DNA from: Bacillus sp. 03113
Lineage (GTDB): Bacteria; Bacillota; Bacilli; Bacillales; Cytobacillaceae
Assembly (NCBI RefSeq): GCF_006546985.1
Contig: NZ_VATK01000017.1
Coordinates: 1-64,000 of the forward strand
Length of the DNA: 64,000 bases
Direction: 5' to 3'
In this document: one piece after another, positions 38,362-48,109 of the stretch
How the letters are laid out: each line of letters starts with the position of its first letter
Position numbering within the stretch: the stretch's first letter is position 1
Notes under the pieces: model-generated
The model's input: only the letters and a program-made list of their open reading frames with translations
Told to the model about the DNA's origin: nothing
Database searches by the model: none
Program-made: the position numbers and the translations under genes

Positions 38362-40557
38362 ATGGCGATTGATCAAGTATTGACCGCCGAGCAAGTCATC
38401 GAAAGAACAAGCCAATATTTAAATGAAGAGCATGTAAACATGATTAAGAAGGCTTATGAATATGCCAATCATGCTCATCGTGAACAATATCGAAAATCAG
38501 GGGAGCCGTATATTATTCATCCAATCCAAGTCGCAGGAATATTAGCAGACTTAGAAATGGATCCTGCTACGGTAAGCGCTGGTTTTCTCCACGATGTCGT
38601 TGAGGACACAGAAGTGTCATTAAAGGATATTAAAGAAGCCTTTAGTGAAGAAGTGGCTATGCTTGTAGATGGCGTTACAAAGCTCGGAAAAATTAAATAT
38701 AAGTCTCATGAAGAGCAGCAAGCGGAAAATCACCGCAAAATGTTTGTTGCGATGGCACAGGATATTCGTGTTATCTTAATAAAATTAGCGGATAGACTTC
38801 ATAATATGAGAACATTAAAGCACCTTCCAGCAGAGAAGCAAAGACGGATTTCAAATGAAACATTAGAAATATTTGCGCCCCTTGCTAATCGTTTAGGGAT
38901 ATCTAAGATTAAATGGGAGCTAGAAGATACAGCATTAAGATATTTAAACCCTCAGCAGTACTATCGAATTGTTAATTTAATGAAGAAGAAACGTGATGAA
39001 CGAGAGCTTTATCTAAAAGAAGTCCTTGATGATATGAAAAGTCGTTTAGACGAAGTAACGATCAAGGCAGATATTTCCGGGCGTCCAAAGCATATTTATA
39101 GTATTTATCGGAAGATGGCCATTCAAAATAAACAATTTAATGAAATCTATGATTTGCTTGCTGTAAGGATTATCGTAAACAGCATCAAGGATTGCTATGC
39201 TGTATTAGGAATCATCCATACATGCTGGAAACCAATGCCAGGAAGATTTAAAGACTATATTGCGATGCCAAAGCCCAATATGTACCAATCACTCCACACA
39301 ACGGTCATTGGGCCAAAAGGAGAGCCTCTTGAGGTGCAAATTCGTACAATTGATATGCATCGAATTGCAGAATTCGGGATTGCTGCACACTGGGCTTATA
39401 AGGAAGGAAAGCCAGTCAATAATGATGCTTCCTTTGGACAAAAAATGTCATGGTTTAGAGAAATATTAGATTTTCAGGATGACACTGCGAATGCAGAAGA
39501 ATTTATGGAATCTTTGAAAATTGATCTTTTTTCCGATATGGTCTATGTATTTACTCCTAAAGGGGACGTTATTGAGTTACCTGCTGGTTCCGTTCCAATT
39601 GATTTTTCTTATCGAATTCATTCAGAAATTGGAAATAAAACGATTGGTGCAAAGGTCAATGGGAAAATGGTGACGCTTGAATATAAGTTAAAAACAGGAG
39701 ATATTATTGAAATTTTAACTTCCAAGCATTCATATGGCCCAAGTCAGGATTGGTTAAAGCTTGCGCAAACATCTCAAGCGAAAAATAAAATAAGGCAATT
39801 CTTTAAAAAGCAGCAAAAAGATGAAAATGTTGATAAAGGCAAAGAACAAATCGAAAAAGAAATTCGTAATATGGAATTTGATCCAAAAGAAATATTAACT
39901 CCTGAAAATTTGAAAAAAGTTTCTGAAAAATATAACTTTGCCACTGTTGAGGATATGTATGCGGCTGTTGGCTATAATGGGATTACTGCTTTACAGGTTG
40001 CCAATCGTTTATCAGAAAAATGGCGTAAGAAACGAGATATGGAGCAGGTTGCTACAATTTCGAAGGCTGTCTCTGAATTAAAGTCATTTCCTTCTACTCG
40101 GAAAAGAGAATCTGGTGTTAGAGTATCCGGTATTGATAATTTGTTAATCCGACTGTCACGTTGCTGTAATCCAGTACCTGGAGATGAAATTATTGGATTT
40201 ATCACGAAGGGCAGAGGTGTATCTGTTCATCGTGCAGACTGTACAAATATCGATTCAGACGATGCAAAAGCCCGACTCATTCCAGTTGAATGGGAAATAG
40301 ATATAAATGATCGTAAAGAGTATAATGTTGAAATTGAAATAAGCGGGTACGATCGTCGTGGTCTATTGAATGAAGTACTTCAAGCTGTTAATGAATCAAA
40401 AACAAATATATCAGCCGTATCAGGGCGTTCAGATCGTAATAAAGTCGCAACGATTACAATGTCAATCGCTATCTTAAATGTTAGCCATTTACAAAAGGTT
40501 GTTGATCGAATAAAACAAATCGCTGATATTTATTCGGTTAGAAGAATGATGAATTAG
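38362..40557 (+). CDS. relA: Bifunctional (p)ppGpp synthetase/hydrolase RelA
   Basis: Rel makes (p)ppGpp on starved ribosomes and degrades it otherwise. The 731-aa product has the hydrolase HD domain ([40 protein letters not shown]) and the synthetase domain ([21 protein letters not shown]). Then come TGS ([17 protein letters not shown]), a conserved-cysteine region ([18 protein letters not shown]) and a C-terminal ACT domain. ATG 38362 follows AAGGTGAT; an in-frame ATG at 38344 is not supported. dtd follows closely. Confidence 0.97.
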   Translation: MAIDQVLTAEQVIERTSQYLNEEHVNMIKKAYEYANHAHREQYRKSGEPYIIHPIQVAGILADLEMDPATVSAGFLHDVVEDTEVSLKDIKEAFSEEVAMLVDGVTKLGKIKYKSHEEQQAENHRKMFVAMAQDIRVILIKLADRLHNMRTLKHLPAEKQRRISNETLEIFAPLANRLGISKIKWELEDTALRYLNPQQYYRIVNLMKKKRDERELYLKEVLDDMKSRLDEVTIKADISGRPKHIYSIYRKMAIQNKQFNEIYDLLAVRIIVNSIKDCYAVLGIIHTCWKPMPGRFKDYIAMPKPNMYQSLHTTVIGPKGEPLEVQIRTIDMHRIAEFGIAAHWAYKEGKPVNNDASFGQKMSWFREILDFQDDTANAEEFMESLKIDLFSDMVYVFTPKGDVIELPAGSVPIDFSYRIHSEIGNKTIGAKVNGKMVTLEYKLKTGDIIEILTSKHSYGPSQDWLKLAQTSQAKNKIRQFFKKQQKDENVDKGKEQIEKEIRNMEFDPKEILTPENLKKVSEKYNFATVEDMYAAVGYNGITALQVANRLSEKWRKKRDMEQVATISKAVSELKSFPSTRKRESGVRVSGIDNLLIRLSRCCNPVPGDEIIGFITKGRGVSVHRADCTNIDSDDAKARLIPVEWEIDINDRKEYNVEIEISGYDRRGLLNEVLQAVNESKTNISAVSGRSDRNKVATITMSIAILNVSHLQKVVDRIKQIADIYSVRRMMN

Positions 40558-40567
40558 GGTGAATGAT

Positions 40568-41008
40568 GTGAGAGTCGTTTTGCAAAGAAGCAAAGAAGCG
40601 AATGTAAAAGTTGAAAATAAAGTAGTAGGTTCAATTTCAAAGGGCTTTTTATTGCTTGTCGGCATTACTCATGAGGATAATACGGATGACGCGGCGGTAC
40701 TGGCAGAAAAGATTGTGAATCTTCGAGTTTTTGAGGATGAGCACGGAAAAATGAATCATTCACTGCTTGATGTGAAAGGGGAGATTTTATCTGTCTCTCA
40801 ATTCACTTTGTATGGAGATTGCCGTAAGGGAAGAAGACCTAATTTCATGAATGCAGCAAAACCAGAACAAGCTTTAGCGATTTATGAAGTCTTTAACACT
40901 CTACTAAAAGAAAAAGGCGTTCAAGTACAAACAGGACAATTTGGTGCGATGATGGATGTCTCATTAGTAAATGATGGACCAGTGACACTTATACTTGAAA
41001 GTAAATAG
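40568..41008 (+). CDS. dtd: D-aminoacyl-tRNA deacylase
   Basis: Dtd removes D-amino acids (and glycine from mischarged tRNA) to protect translation. The start GTG 40568, after AGGGTGA, gives 146 aa beginning [18 protein letters not shown], the family N terminus; an in-frame GTG at 40559 is less likely. The motifs [15 protein letters not shown] and NDGPVTL (Gly-cisPro loop) are intact. relA-dtd is a conserved pair. Confidence 0.95.
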   Translation: MRVVLQRSKEANVKVENKVVGSISKGFLLLVGITHEDNTDDAAVLAEKIVNLRVFEDEHGKMNHSLLDVKGEILSVSQFTLYGDCRKGRRPNFMNAAKPEQALAIYEVFNTLLKEKGVQVQTGQFGAMMDVSLVNDGPVTLILESK

Positions 41009-41017
41009 AAAACCTAT

Positions 41018-41047
41018 AAGGGCGACCTGCAAGTAGGTTGCCCTTTT
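41018..41047 (+). terminator. Rho-independent terminator after dtd
   Basis: AAGGGCGACCT (41018-41028) pairs with AGGTTGCCCTT (41035-41045) with one G-U pair; Ts follow. Confidence 0.85.
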
Positions 41048-41073
41048 GTAATGTAAAACTTTTTTTGAAGGAA

Positions 41074-41289
41074 GACTGGTGTCTAGCTCCGACGTACAGG
41101 ACGTACTAGTGCCGATGAATACATAAGGCCGTGGCGTTCTTAATCGGCCAGCGCCCTATCGACTAGAAGCTTCCCTCACCTCGTCTACGATAAGTCAACA
41201 TCGACGCTTGCGCTCTTCGTGTTTCTTTTATCTCACTCGATTCAGTCCAGCACTTTACATCGATGAGCAAGGGCGCTTGCACTTTTCTT
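41074..41289. repeat. Dispersed intergenic repeat, copy C
   Basis: It starts GACTGGTGTCTAGCTCCGAC and ends GGGCGCTTGCACTTTTCTT, directly abutting the amidase stop codon. The middle contains GATAAGTCAACATCGACGCT and CTCTTCGTGTTTCTTTTATC, shared with copies A and B. An inner part (CGACGTACAGGACGTACTAG followed by GTGCCGATGA) resembles copy E. Confidence 0.8.
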
Positions 41290-41291
41290 GC

Positions 41292-43022
41292 TTACTGATT
41301 TTTATAATAGTTAGCTAATCCCTCGTAGATCCCTCTTGCTGCTTTTTCTTGAAAGGAACTGGATTTCATAAGTTTTTCTTCTTTTGGATTGCTTAAATAA
41401 CCTAACTCAACTAGGACAGCATTTTTTCGATTTTCTCTTAAAACGTGAAAATCACCGAATTGAACACCTCGATTAGCTAACTTTGTTTGACTTTTAATAG
41501 AGTCATGGACAGCTGCAGCTAGTTCCTTTTGATATGGATAATAGTAGTAGCTTGTCATCCCATTTACGCTTCGATCAGGAATGCTATCATAATGAATACT
41601 AACAAATGTACTCGCATGGTAAAAGCTTGATGCACTCGTTCTTGAGATCAATGGAACGTAGGTATCGCTATTTCGTGTCAGAATCACATTCGCCCCTGAA
41701 GCTTTTAATTGATGATAAACGAGCATCGCTGTTTTAAGTGTAAGCTCCTTTTCAAGGGTTCCTTTTGCTCCAATCGTTCCAGTATCTCTTCCTCCATGAC
41801 CAGGATCAATAATAATCGTTTTATTTCTTAGTTTATTTCCAAGTCCTTTTTGGTTTTCCTTAAATGAACCATCCTGAACCGATACGATCCAATCAGCTAA
41901 ATATCCTGTTTCTCCATTTGAGAGCCGGATTTCAATCCAATCTTCTTTATGATTCATAATAGTAAAGCTTTCACCTTCATTTACACGTTGAACAACAGGA
42001 GCTTGTACGTTAGGATTTTTTCTTACATTTGTGCCATTATGTATAATAAAAACTTTATTATTCTTAGATGTTGATGGTTCCGAGACCGATTGATCAGATT
42101 CATTTTTATTAATAAATAAGCTTGAGATCCATCCGAATTTTCCTGGTTGTATTTCGATCTTCGACCAGCTGTTTTGTTCAGTCGCTATTTTTACGGTTTC
42201 TCCTTTTTTAACAGAGCCAATAATTTCACCATCTAAAGAAGGAGTGCTTCGGATGTTTAAGCTAGTAGCTGTTATGGTTCCTGAAGTGGTATCGTAGACA
42301 GGGTTATCTGGGTTTTCAGATGCTTGAGTGCTGATGTATTGACTATTTACCCAGCCAGAGCTTCCTTGTAGAAGGATTTCGGTCCACCCATTTGATTGGG
42401 AGAGAATGCTAATTGGAGCTTCTTTTCCTAGCTGACCAATGATTTTTCCTTGTTTTGAAGGCTCATTACGAATGTTTACCGAATCCTCTGTTACAAAACC
42501 GTTTTTTGAACTAGTATTAGAAGTATTTGTATTGTTTTTCTTTAGATCAAGGTATTCTTTTGATGCATATCCAATTCCAAAGGAAGTTTCAACCTGAACC
42601 CAGCTATTTTGAATTGATAATACTTGTAAAGTCTGCCCTTTTTTTACTGTTCCAATTACTTCATAGGAGGATCCTGGGCCATTTCGAATCCTTAGTCCGC
42701 TTTCATTTACAATAGCAGAAGAAAAGTTAGTGGAATTCATGTCTTGCTTCTTTTCATCCTTCGAAACGTGCCAATTGGCTACCCAGCCTTTTTGTCCATT
42801 TTTTAATTCGATCTGATACCATTCTCTTTTTTCTTTCAAAAGCGTATATTTTTCGCCCTTCGAAAGCTGAGCGATTACTTTATTGGTTAATCCTGGACCT
42901 TCTCTAACGTTGAGTTGATCGGTCTCAATTTTAACTACCTCATTTGCTGCCAATGAATGCTGTGGTTGTGCTAGAATGATTATCAATAAACTCACCAGCA
43001 TCCAGCTTACTATTTTAGCCAA
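41292..43022 (-). CDS. N-acetylmuramoyl-L-alanine amidase with five SH3b domains (YrvJ-like)
   Basis: This secreted wall hydrolase should cleave the bond between MurNAc and L-alanine. From TTG 43022 the product has 576 aa, with a signal peptide (AKIVSWMLVSLLIIILAQPQ, then HSLAA). Five bacterial SH3 repeats follow (LNVREGPG, LRIRNGPG, VNIRNEPS, LNIRSTPS, TNVRKNP). The C-terminal Amidase_3 domain has IIIDPGHGGRD, the glutamate of EKELTLKTA, VSIHYDS and VELGYLSNP. I prefer TTG 43022 because AAAGGAGG lies 11 nt upstream; a GTG at 43079 would add 19 residues before the signal peptide. The position between dtd and hisS matches B. subtilis yrvJ. Confidence 0.92.
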   Translation of the reverse strand: MAKIVSWMLVSLLIIILAQPQHSLAANEVVKIETDQLNVREGPGLTNKVIAQLSKGEKYTLLKEKREWYQIELKNGQKGWVANWHVSKDEKKQDMNSTNFSSAIVNESGLRIRNGPGSSYEVIGTVKKGQTLQVLSIQNSWVQVETSFGIGYASKEYLDLKKNNTNTSNTSSKNGFVTEDSVNIRNEPSKQGKIIGQLGKEAPISILSQSNGWTEILLQGSSGWVNSQYISTQASENPDNPVYDTTSGTITATSLNIRSTPSLDGEIIGSVKKGETVKIATEQNSWSKIEIQPGKFGWISSLFINKNESDQSVSEPSTSKNNKVFIIHNGTNVRKNPNVQAPVVQRVNEGESFTIMNHKEDWIEIRLSNGETGYLADWIVSVQDGSFKENQKGLGNKLRNKTIIIDPGHGGRDTGTIGAKGTLEKELTLKTAMLVYHQLKASGANVILTRNSDTYVPLISRTSASSFYHASTFVSIHYDSIPDRSVNGMTSYYYYPYQKELAAAVHDSIKSQTKLANRGVQFGDFHVLRENRKNAVLVELGYLSNPKEEKLMKSSSFQEKAARGIYEGLANYYKNQ

Positions 43023-43229
43023 TCCAGTGCTAACCTCCTTTTCGCGTATAAAGCCATTGATGTTGTATGTTACTTTCACTTTTTGTATACTACTAATTCT
43101 ACTTTTATTTCGAAATTCCTTCCGTTTTCATCACTCAATCATCAATAAGTATACACATTGTATCATGAAAAAGCCGATAATTTTTAAATCGTTTGGCAAC
43201 AATATATAAAAAACGATTGGATGAAGAAT

Positions 43230-43394
43230 ATGAGATACGGGATGAAAAACAAAACGGCATTGTTCGGAGACCATCAGTTAACTGGTGTTGATTTTCAGAA
43301 CAGTACGCAAGCAGAGAATTTAGAATTCACTCAAGAATTTGGATTAAGCCTTCATGAGATAAAAAAATTGAAAAAGCAAATGAATCGCAATTAA
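43230..43394 (+). CDS. Small conserved-looking hypothetical protein (YrzK-like)
   Basis: A short reading frame of about 54 aa (57 if ATG 43221 is used) precedes the hisS leader. The sequence includes GDHQLTGVDFQNSTQAENLE and ends FGLSLHEIKKLKKQMNRN, an acidic then basic pattern. I recall small proteins of this style in front of hisS in Bacillus (for example YrzK), but I cannot confirm it. The ribosome binding site is weak (GGATGAAG). Codon use looks like real coding sequence. Function unknown. Confidence 0.55.
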   Translation: MRYGMKNKTALFGDHQLTGVDFQNSTQAENLEFTQEFGLSLHEIKKLKKQMNRN

Positions 43395-43405
43395 AAAAGC
43401 GTCTC

Positions 43406-43434
43406 TTGACAAAAGAATCGTTGATTCGTATTAT
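43406..43434 (+). promoter_or_regulatory. Promoter of the hisS-aspS T-box transcript
   Basis: TTGACA (43406-43411), 17-nt spacer, TATTAT (43429-43434). Transcription would begin near 43441, at the start of the T-box leader. Confidence 0.8.
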
Positions 43435-43440
43435 ATATTA

Positions 43441-43713
43441 TAATAATTGTGTTTATTGATAACCAATGATGGAGAAGAGTAATTAAGAATCACTTGAAAA
43501 GAGAGGAAATGTCCATTGGGCTGAAAGCATTTCCACTTGTTGACTTAATGAAAGACACTCCTTAGGTTTCTCTCTGAATTTTAAGTAGGGGAGAACGTTC
43601 ACAGGCGTTAACTGTAAAAGAGGAAGATCTTTAGCATCTTCAATTAGGGTGGCACCACGGGAATATAACTCTCGTCCCTTGTAGCATTATTTACAAGGCG
43701 ACGGGAGTTTTTT
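43441..43713 (+). ncRNA. T-box leader for hisS-aspS
   Basis: T-box RNAs sense uncharged tRNA and prevent termination. The conserved T-box AGGGTGGCACCACG is at 43646-43659. Stem I has GGAG plus AGTA on the 5' side (about 43471-43482) and the specifier codon GAC at 43554-43556, followed by A and then CTCC, which closes the stem. GAC indicates tRNA-Asp. CAC (His) overlaps it in GACAC (43554-43558). The terminator is ACTCTCGTCCCTTGTA paired with TACAAGGCGACGGGAGT (43668-43708) plus Ts. Confidence 0.93.
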
Positions 43714-43764
43714 GCATTCTTGAGGCCATATGTCATCTTACATAATGGAAGGAGACGATACATT

Positions 43765-45030
43765 ATGTCTATTCAAATACCAAGGGGAACCCAGGATATA
43801 CTTCCTGGAGAAGTAGAAAAATGGCAGTATATCGAAAAAAAAGCAAGAGAGCTATGTGAAAAATTTCAATATCATGAAATTCGTACTCCTATTTTTGAAC
43901 ATACCGAGTTGTTTTTAAGAGGAGTTGGAGATACAACGGATATTGTTCAAAAGGAAATGTATACATTTGAGGACCGAGGAGAACGCAGCTTGACTCTTAG
44001 ACCAGAAGGCACTGCATCTGTTGTTCGCTCATTTGTAGAAAATAAAATGCATGGTTATGCAAGCCAGCCAATTAAGCTTTATTATTTAGGCCCAATGTTT
44101 CGCTATGAACGTCCTCAAGCAGGCCGCTTTCGTCAATTTGTTCAATTTGGGGTTGAAGCGCTTGGCAGTAAGGATCCAGCGATTGATGCAGAGGTAATGG
44201 CTTTTGTAATGTCCGTTTATAAAGAGCTAGGCTTGAAAAAATTAAAGCTTGTTGTGAATAGTCTTGGAGATAAAGAAAGCAGACAGGCACACCGTGAAGC
44301 ACTTGTTAACCACTTTAAACCAAGTATCGGAGAATTTTGTTCTGACTGTCAGAGCCGTTTAGAGAAAAATCCAATGCGCATTCTTGATTGTAAAAAGGAT
44401 CGAAATCATCCGCTTATGAAAAGCGCACCTTCGATTCTTGATTATTTAAATGAAGAGTCAAGTACTTATTTTAATAAAGTAAAAATGTATTTAACAGATT
44501 TAAATATTCCTTTTGAAGTCGATCCAAATCTTGTTCGAGGCTTAGATTACTATAATCACACTGCATTTGAAATTATGAGCAATGCAGAAGGCTTTGGGGC
44601 GATTACTACGCTTTGTGGCGGGGGGCGCTACAATGGTTTAGTTGAAGATTTAGGCGGTCCAGATACTCCAGGAATTGGCTTTGCGATGAGCATTGAAAGA
44701 CTGATTGCTGCATTAAATGCTGAAAGTGTAGAGCTGCCGATCAAAGAAGGAATTGACTGTTATCTCGTTGCCATTGGTGATCAAGCAAAAGACTACACGG
44801 TAGGTCTTCTTCAAAAGCTTCGTATGGCTGGTTTTTCGGCGGAGAGAGATTATCTTGATCGGAAAATTAAAGGTCAATTTAAAGCTGCTGATCGATTGAA
44901 GGCGAAAGTCGTTGCAGTTTTAGGAGAAGATGAATTGTTGGCAAAAAAAATCAACGTAAAGATTATGGAAACTGGAGAACAAACAGAAGTTGAGCTGGAT
45001 TCCCTAATTGATGTATTAAAAGGATTATAG
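43765..45030 (+). CDS. hisS: Histidyl-tRNA synthetase
   Basis: This class II synthetase charges tRNA-His. The 421-aa product begins [20 protein letters not shown] from ATG 43765 (after GGAAGGAG) and includes motif 2 ([14 protein letters not shown]), [14 protein letters not shown], the glycine-rich GGGRYNGLV and the C-terminal anticodon-binding domain. An upstream extension in the same frame is leader sequence. It is followed by aspS in one T-box-controlled operon. Confidence 0.98.
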   Translation: MSIQIPRGTQDILPGEVEKWQYIEKKARELCEKFQYHEIRTPIFEHTELFLRGVGDTTDIVQKEMYTFEDRGERSLTLRPEGTASVVRSFVENKMHGYASQPIKLYYLGPMFRYERPQAGRFRQFVQFGVEALGSKDPAIDAEVMAFVMSVYKELGLKKLKLVVNSLGDKESRQAHREALVNHFKPSIGEFCSDCQSRLEKNPMRILDCKKDRNHPLMKSAPSILDYLNEESSTYFNKVKMYLTDLNIPFEVDPNLVRGLDYYNHTAFEIMSNAEGFGAITTLCGGGRYNGLVEDLGGPDTPGIGFAMSIERLIAALNAESVELPIKEGIDCYLVAIGDQAKDYTVGLLQKLRMAGFSAERDYLDRKIKGQFKAADRLKAKVVAVLGEDELLAKKINVKIMETGEQTEVELDSLIDVLKGL

Positions 45031-45074
45031 TCAGAAAGTGCGTACACGTATTTAATTAACAGGAGGCTTTTTAA

Positions 45075-46850
45075 ATGTTTGGAAGATCGTATTTTTGTGG
45101 GGAAATAACTGAGTCTGTAATTGGTGAAAAGGTTACTCTAAAAGGATGGGTGCAAAGAAGACGTGATTTAGGTGGACTCATCTTTATAGATCTTCGTGAC
45201 CGTACAGGGATCGTTCAGGTTGTATTTAATCCAGAGATTTCAGAAGAAGCGATTGCTGTAGCCGATAAAGTAAGAAATGAATATGTTCTTGATATTGAAG
45301 GAATTGTGGTTGAAAGAGATGCAAGCACAATCAATGAAAATATAAAAACAGGGAAAATTGAAATACATGCAAAAAAACTAACGATTTTAAACGAGGCGAA
45401 GAATCCTCCATTTATGATTGAAGATGGTACAGAGGTTTCGGAGGATGTGCGATTAAAATATCGTTATTTAGATTTAAGACGCCCAGAAATGTTTGAAACG
45501 TTTAAAATGCGTCATCTTGTGACGAAAACGATGCGTGATTTTCTTAACGATGAAGGCTTTCTTGATGTTGAAACGCCAATTTTAACAAAGAGTACTCCCG
45601 AGGGAGCGAGAGATTATTTAGTACCAAGCCGCGTGCATCCTGGAGAGTTTTATGCGCTTCCGCAATCTCCGCAAATATTTAAACAGCTTTTAATGGTGAG
45701 CGGTTTTGAAAAATATTATCAGATTGCGCGCTGTTTCCGTGATGAGGATTTACGTGCTGACCGCCAGCCTGAATTTACACAGCTTGATATGGAAATGAGC
45801 TTTTTAGGTCAGGATGAAATTATTGCTCTTATTGAACAAATGATGGCAAAAATTATGAAGGAAGTCAAAGGAATAGATATTGCAACTCCATTCCAGCGTA
45901 TGTCCTATGATGAAGCGATAGGTCGTTACGGATCTGATAAGCCGGATACTCGCTTTGAAATGGAATTAGTTGATCTATCTGAGGTGTTCAAAAGCTCTAG
46001 CTTTAAAGTATTCTCAGGTGCTGTTGCATCAGGCGGCCAAGTTAAAGCGATTAATGTAAAAAATGGTGCAGGAAAATATACGCGTAAAGATATTGACGGC
46101 TTAACGGCGTTTGCAGCGCGCTATCGTGCGAAAGGCTTAGCGTGGTTAAAGGCTGAGGCAGATGGTTTAAAAGGACCAATTATTAAATTTTTATCTGAAG
46201 CTGAGCAGCAAGAAATGACAGCTGCTTTATCAATCGAAGAAGGCGATTTAATCTTATTTGTAGCAGATAAAAAAGCAATTGTAGCTGATTCACTTGGTGC
46301 ATTGCGCTTAAAGCTTGCAAAAGAGCTAGATTTAATTGATCAATCGAAATTTAACTTCCTATGGGTAACGGATTGGCCGCTTCTTGAGTACGCGGAAGAG
46401 GAAAACCGTTATTATGCAGCACATCATCCATTTACAATGCCAGTAAGAGAAGATATTCCATTGCTTGAAACAGATCCTTCTCAAGTAAAAGCTCAAGCGT
46501 ATGATATCGTTCTAAATGGATATGAACTCGGTGGCGGCTCTTTACGTATTTTTGAAAAAGACGTTCAAGAGAAAATGTTTAAAGCACTTGGCTTTACACA
46601 AGAAGAAGCTTACGCTCAATTTGGCTTCTTGCTTGAAGCGTTTGAATATGGTACGCCTCCACATGGCGGGATTGCCCTTGGGTTAGACAGACTTGTGATG
46701 CTCTTAACGGGAAGAACGAACCTAAGAGATACAATTGCATTCCCGAAAACAGCAAGCGCAAGCTGCTTATTAACAAATGCTCCAAGTGAAGTTAGTCCAT
46801 TGCAATTAGATGAGCTTGAACTAGCATTAAACCTGAAAAATAACGAGTAA
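45075..46850 (+). CDS. aspS: Aspartyl-tRNA synthetase
   Basis: The 591-aa product has the N-terminal OB anticodon-binding domain ([20 protein letters not shown]), class II motifs ([27 protein letters not shown]) and the bacterial insertion domain. AGGAGG precedes the ATG. The T-box specifier GAC fits tRNA-Asp, the substrate of this second gene in the operon. Confidence 0.98.
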   Translation: MFGRSYFCGEITESVIGEKVTLKGWVQRRRDLGGLIFIDLRDRTGIVQVVFNPEISEEAIAVADKVRNEYVLDIEGIVVERDASTINENIKTGKIEIHAKKLTILNEAKNPPFMIEDGTEVSEDVRLKYRYLDLRRPEMFETFKMRHLVTKTMRDFLNDEGFLDVETPILTKSTPEGARDYLVPSRVHPGEFYALPQSPQIFKQLLMVSGFEKYYQIARCFRDEDLRADRQPEFTQLDMEMSFLGQDEIIALIEQMMAKIMKEVKGIDIATPFQRMSYDEAIGRYGSDKPDTRFEMELVDLSEVFKSSSFKVFSGAVASGGQVKAINVKNGAGKYTRKDIDGLTAFAARYRAKGLAWLKAEADGLKGPIIKFLSEAEQQEMTAALSIEEGDLILFVADKKAIVADSLGALRLKLAKELDLIDQSKFNFLWVTDWPLLEYAEEENRYYAAHHPFTMPVREDIPLLETDPSQVKAQAYDIVLNGYELGGGSLRIFEKDVQEKMFKALGFTQEEAYAQFGFLLEAFEYGTPPHGGIALGLDRLVMLLTGRTNLRDTIAFPKTASASCLLTNAPSEVSPLQLDELELALNLKNNE

Positions 46851-46867
46851 TGACCTATTCTGTCAGC

Positions 46868-46896
46868 TTGTATGGGAAAAGAAAATATGGTATAAT
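46868..46896 (+). promoter_or_regulatory. Candidate promoter of the 6S RNA
   Basis: TTGTAT (46868-46873), 17-nt spacer, and a perfect TATAAT (46891-46896) directly upstream of the proposed 6S RNA start. Confidence 0.65.
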
Positions 46897-46902
46897 TAGG
46901 AC

Positions 46903-47096
46903 AATAAAAGGTAGTCCTAATGTGTACGTTGTTTACCCTCATTTTTGACCGAACATTTTTGACTTGGGAGTTTGCGTTTTCAAATAGCGTAAATGCCTAT
47001 CACAAGGACTTACTACTATTTGGAACAGAACACCCACCTGCAAGTTGCGGGTTCAAAAGAAGGACTTTTAAGACGACGGCATAATTGGGACTTAGT
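46903..47096 (+). ncRNA. 6S RNA (BsrB-like)
   Basis: The gap between aspS and tcdA is where B. subtilis encodes the 6S-2 RNA BsrB. The start GTAGTCCTAATGTGTACGTT resembles the recalled 6S 5' end (AGTCCTGATGTG followed by a GTT-rich part). The 3' half contains AAGGACTT and GGGACTTAG stretches able to pair with AGTCCT near the 5' end. 6S RNA mimics an open promoter and binds RNA polymerase holoenzyme. The 3' end is uncertain; no fold was computed. Confidence 0.65.
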
Positions 47097-47119
47097 CCCA
47101 TACATAAATGTATTGATGA

Positions 47120-47146
47120 ATCCTGAGTGTATACTCAGGATTTTTT
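47120..47146 (+). terminator. Terminator after the 6S RNA
   Basis: ATCCTGAGT, loop GTAT, ACTCAGGAT, then Ts to 47146. It supports an independent RNA gene in this 354-nt gap. Confidence 0.88.
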
Positions 47147-47204
47147 GTAGGAATTATATAAAATTTAACATTTATTACGAAGATGATGATATGGAGGGAG
47201 ATAA

Positions 47205-47972
47205 ATGCTGCATCAGTTTTCAAGAAACGAGCTAGCGATAGGAAAAGAAGGGTTAGAGAAATTGAAAAATAGTACAGTAGCTGTACTTGGAATAGGAGGG
47301 GTTGGTTCCTTTGCAGCTGAAGCGTTAGCAAGATCTGGTGTAGGGAAGCTCGTACTGATTGATAAGGATGATGTGGATATTACCAACGTGAATCGTCAAG
47401 TTATTGCCCTACTTTCAACAGTTGGAAGACCAAAGGCAGAGCTGATGAAAGAAAGAATTATGGATATCAATCCTGAATGCGATGTAACGGCATTGAAAAT
47501 CTTCTATACAGAAGAAACATATGAACAAATTTTCGGCTATGGATTAGATTTTGTCATCGATGCATCTGATACGATTTCATATAAAATCCATTTAATGAAG
47601 GAATGCTTAAAAAGAGGAATCCCGATGATTTCAAGCATGGGTGCTGCAAATAAAATGGACCCAACAAGATTCAAAATTGCTGATATTTCTAAAACTCATA
47701 CCGATCCTTTAGCAAAAGTAATTCGGACAAGACTAAGAAAAGAAGGGATCACAAAAGGAATTCCTGTTGTTTTTTCAGATGAAAGCCCGATCGTCATTCG
47801 TGAAGACGTTCGTAAAACGGTTGGAAAGGACGATGCTAAAATTCGCAAGGCAAAAATGCCGCCTTCCTCGAATGCGTTTGTTCCATCCGTTGCCGGCTTA
47901 ATTGCCGCTAGTTATGTTGTACGCAGTATCCTTAGTGATGTGAAGATTAATCGTGTGAAGGATGAAAAGTGA
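47205..47972 (+). CDS. tcdA: tRNA threonylcarbamoyladenosine dehydratase (YrvM/CsdL-type)
   Basis: TcdA cyclises t6A37 to ct6A in tRNAs, using ATP. The 255-aa product has the ThiF/MoeB-type nucleotide motif (VAVLGIGGVGSFAAEALARSG), DKDDVDITNVNRQ and the adenylation-domain part VIDASDTISYK. ATGGAGGGAGAT precedes the ATG. The position behind aspS matches B. subtilis yrvM. A terminator follows. Confidence 0.93.
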   Translation: MLHQFSRNELAIGKEGLEKLKNSTVAVLGIGGVGSFAAEALARSGVGKLVLIDKDDVDITNVNRQVIALLSTVGRPKAELMKERIMDINPECDVTALKIFYTEETYEQIFGYGLDFVIDASDTISYKIHLMKECLKRGIPMISSMGAANKMDPTRFKIADISKTHTDPLAKVIRTRLRKEGITKGIPVVFSDESPIVIREDVRKTVGKDDAKIRKAKMPPSSNAFVPSVAGLIAASYVVRSILSDVKINRVKDEK

Positions 47973-47986
47973 ATAATGAGAGATGA

Positions 47987-48017
47987 AAGAGAGTGAATAA
48001 AACCACTCTCTTTTTTT
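47987..48017 (+). terminator. Rho-independent terminator after tcdA
   Basis: AAGAGAGTG (47987-47995), 8-nt loop, CACTCTCTT, then a run of Ts. Confidence 0.92.
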
Positions 48018-48033
48018 ATTGGGAAAATTAGGG

Positions 48034-48090
48034 TTGACAATTATTAATGTAATAGTGTACTATCTAACTAGAACACTATTACATTAATAA
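48034..48090 (+). promoter_or_regulatory. Promoter and 18-bp palindromic operator of the GntR/ABC operon
   Basis: TTGACA (48034-48039) is followed after 18 nt by TACTAT (48058-48063). TTATTAATGTAATAGTGT (48041-48058) and its exact complement at 48073-48090 flank the -10 with a 14-nt spacer. The GntR regulator encoded two genes downstream is the natural candidate for autoregulatory binding. It could also fold as an RNA hairpin if transcription starts upstream. Confidence 0.8.
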
Positions 48091-48109
48091 TTTAAGGAGG
48101 TTTTTATTT

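Noticed and set aside
46993-47235. Open frame of 80 codons between aspS and tcdA
   Set aside because: It overlaps the proposed 6S RNA, its terminator and the tcdA start, with no protein-like pattern.
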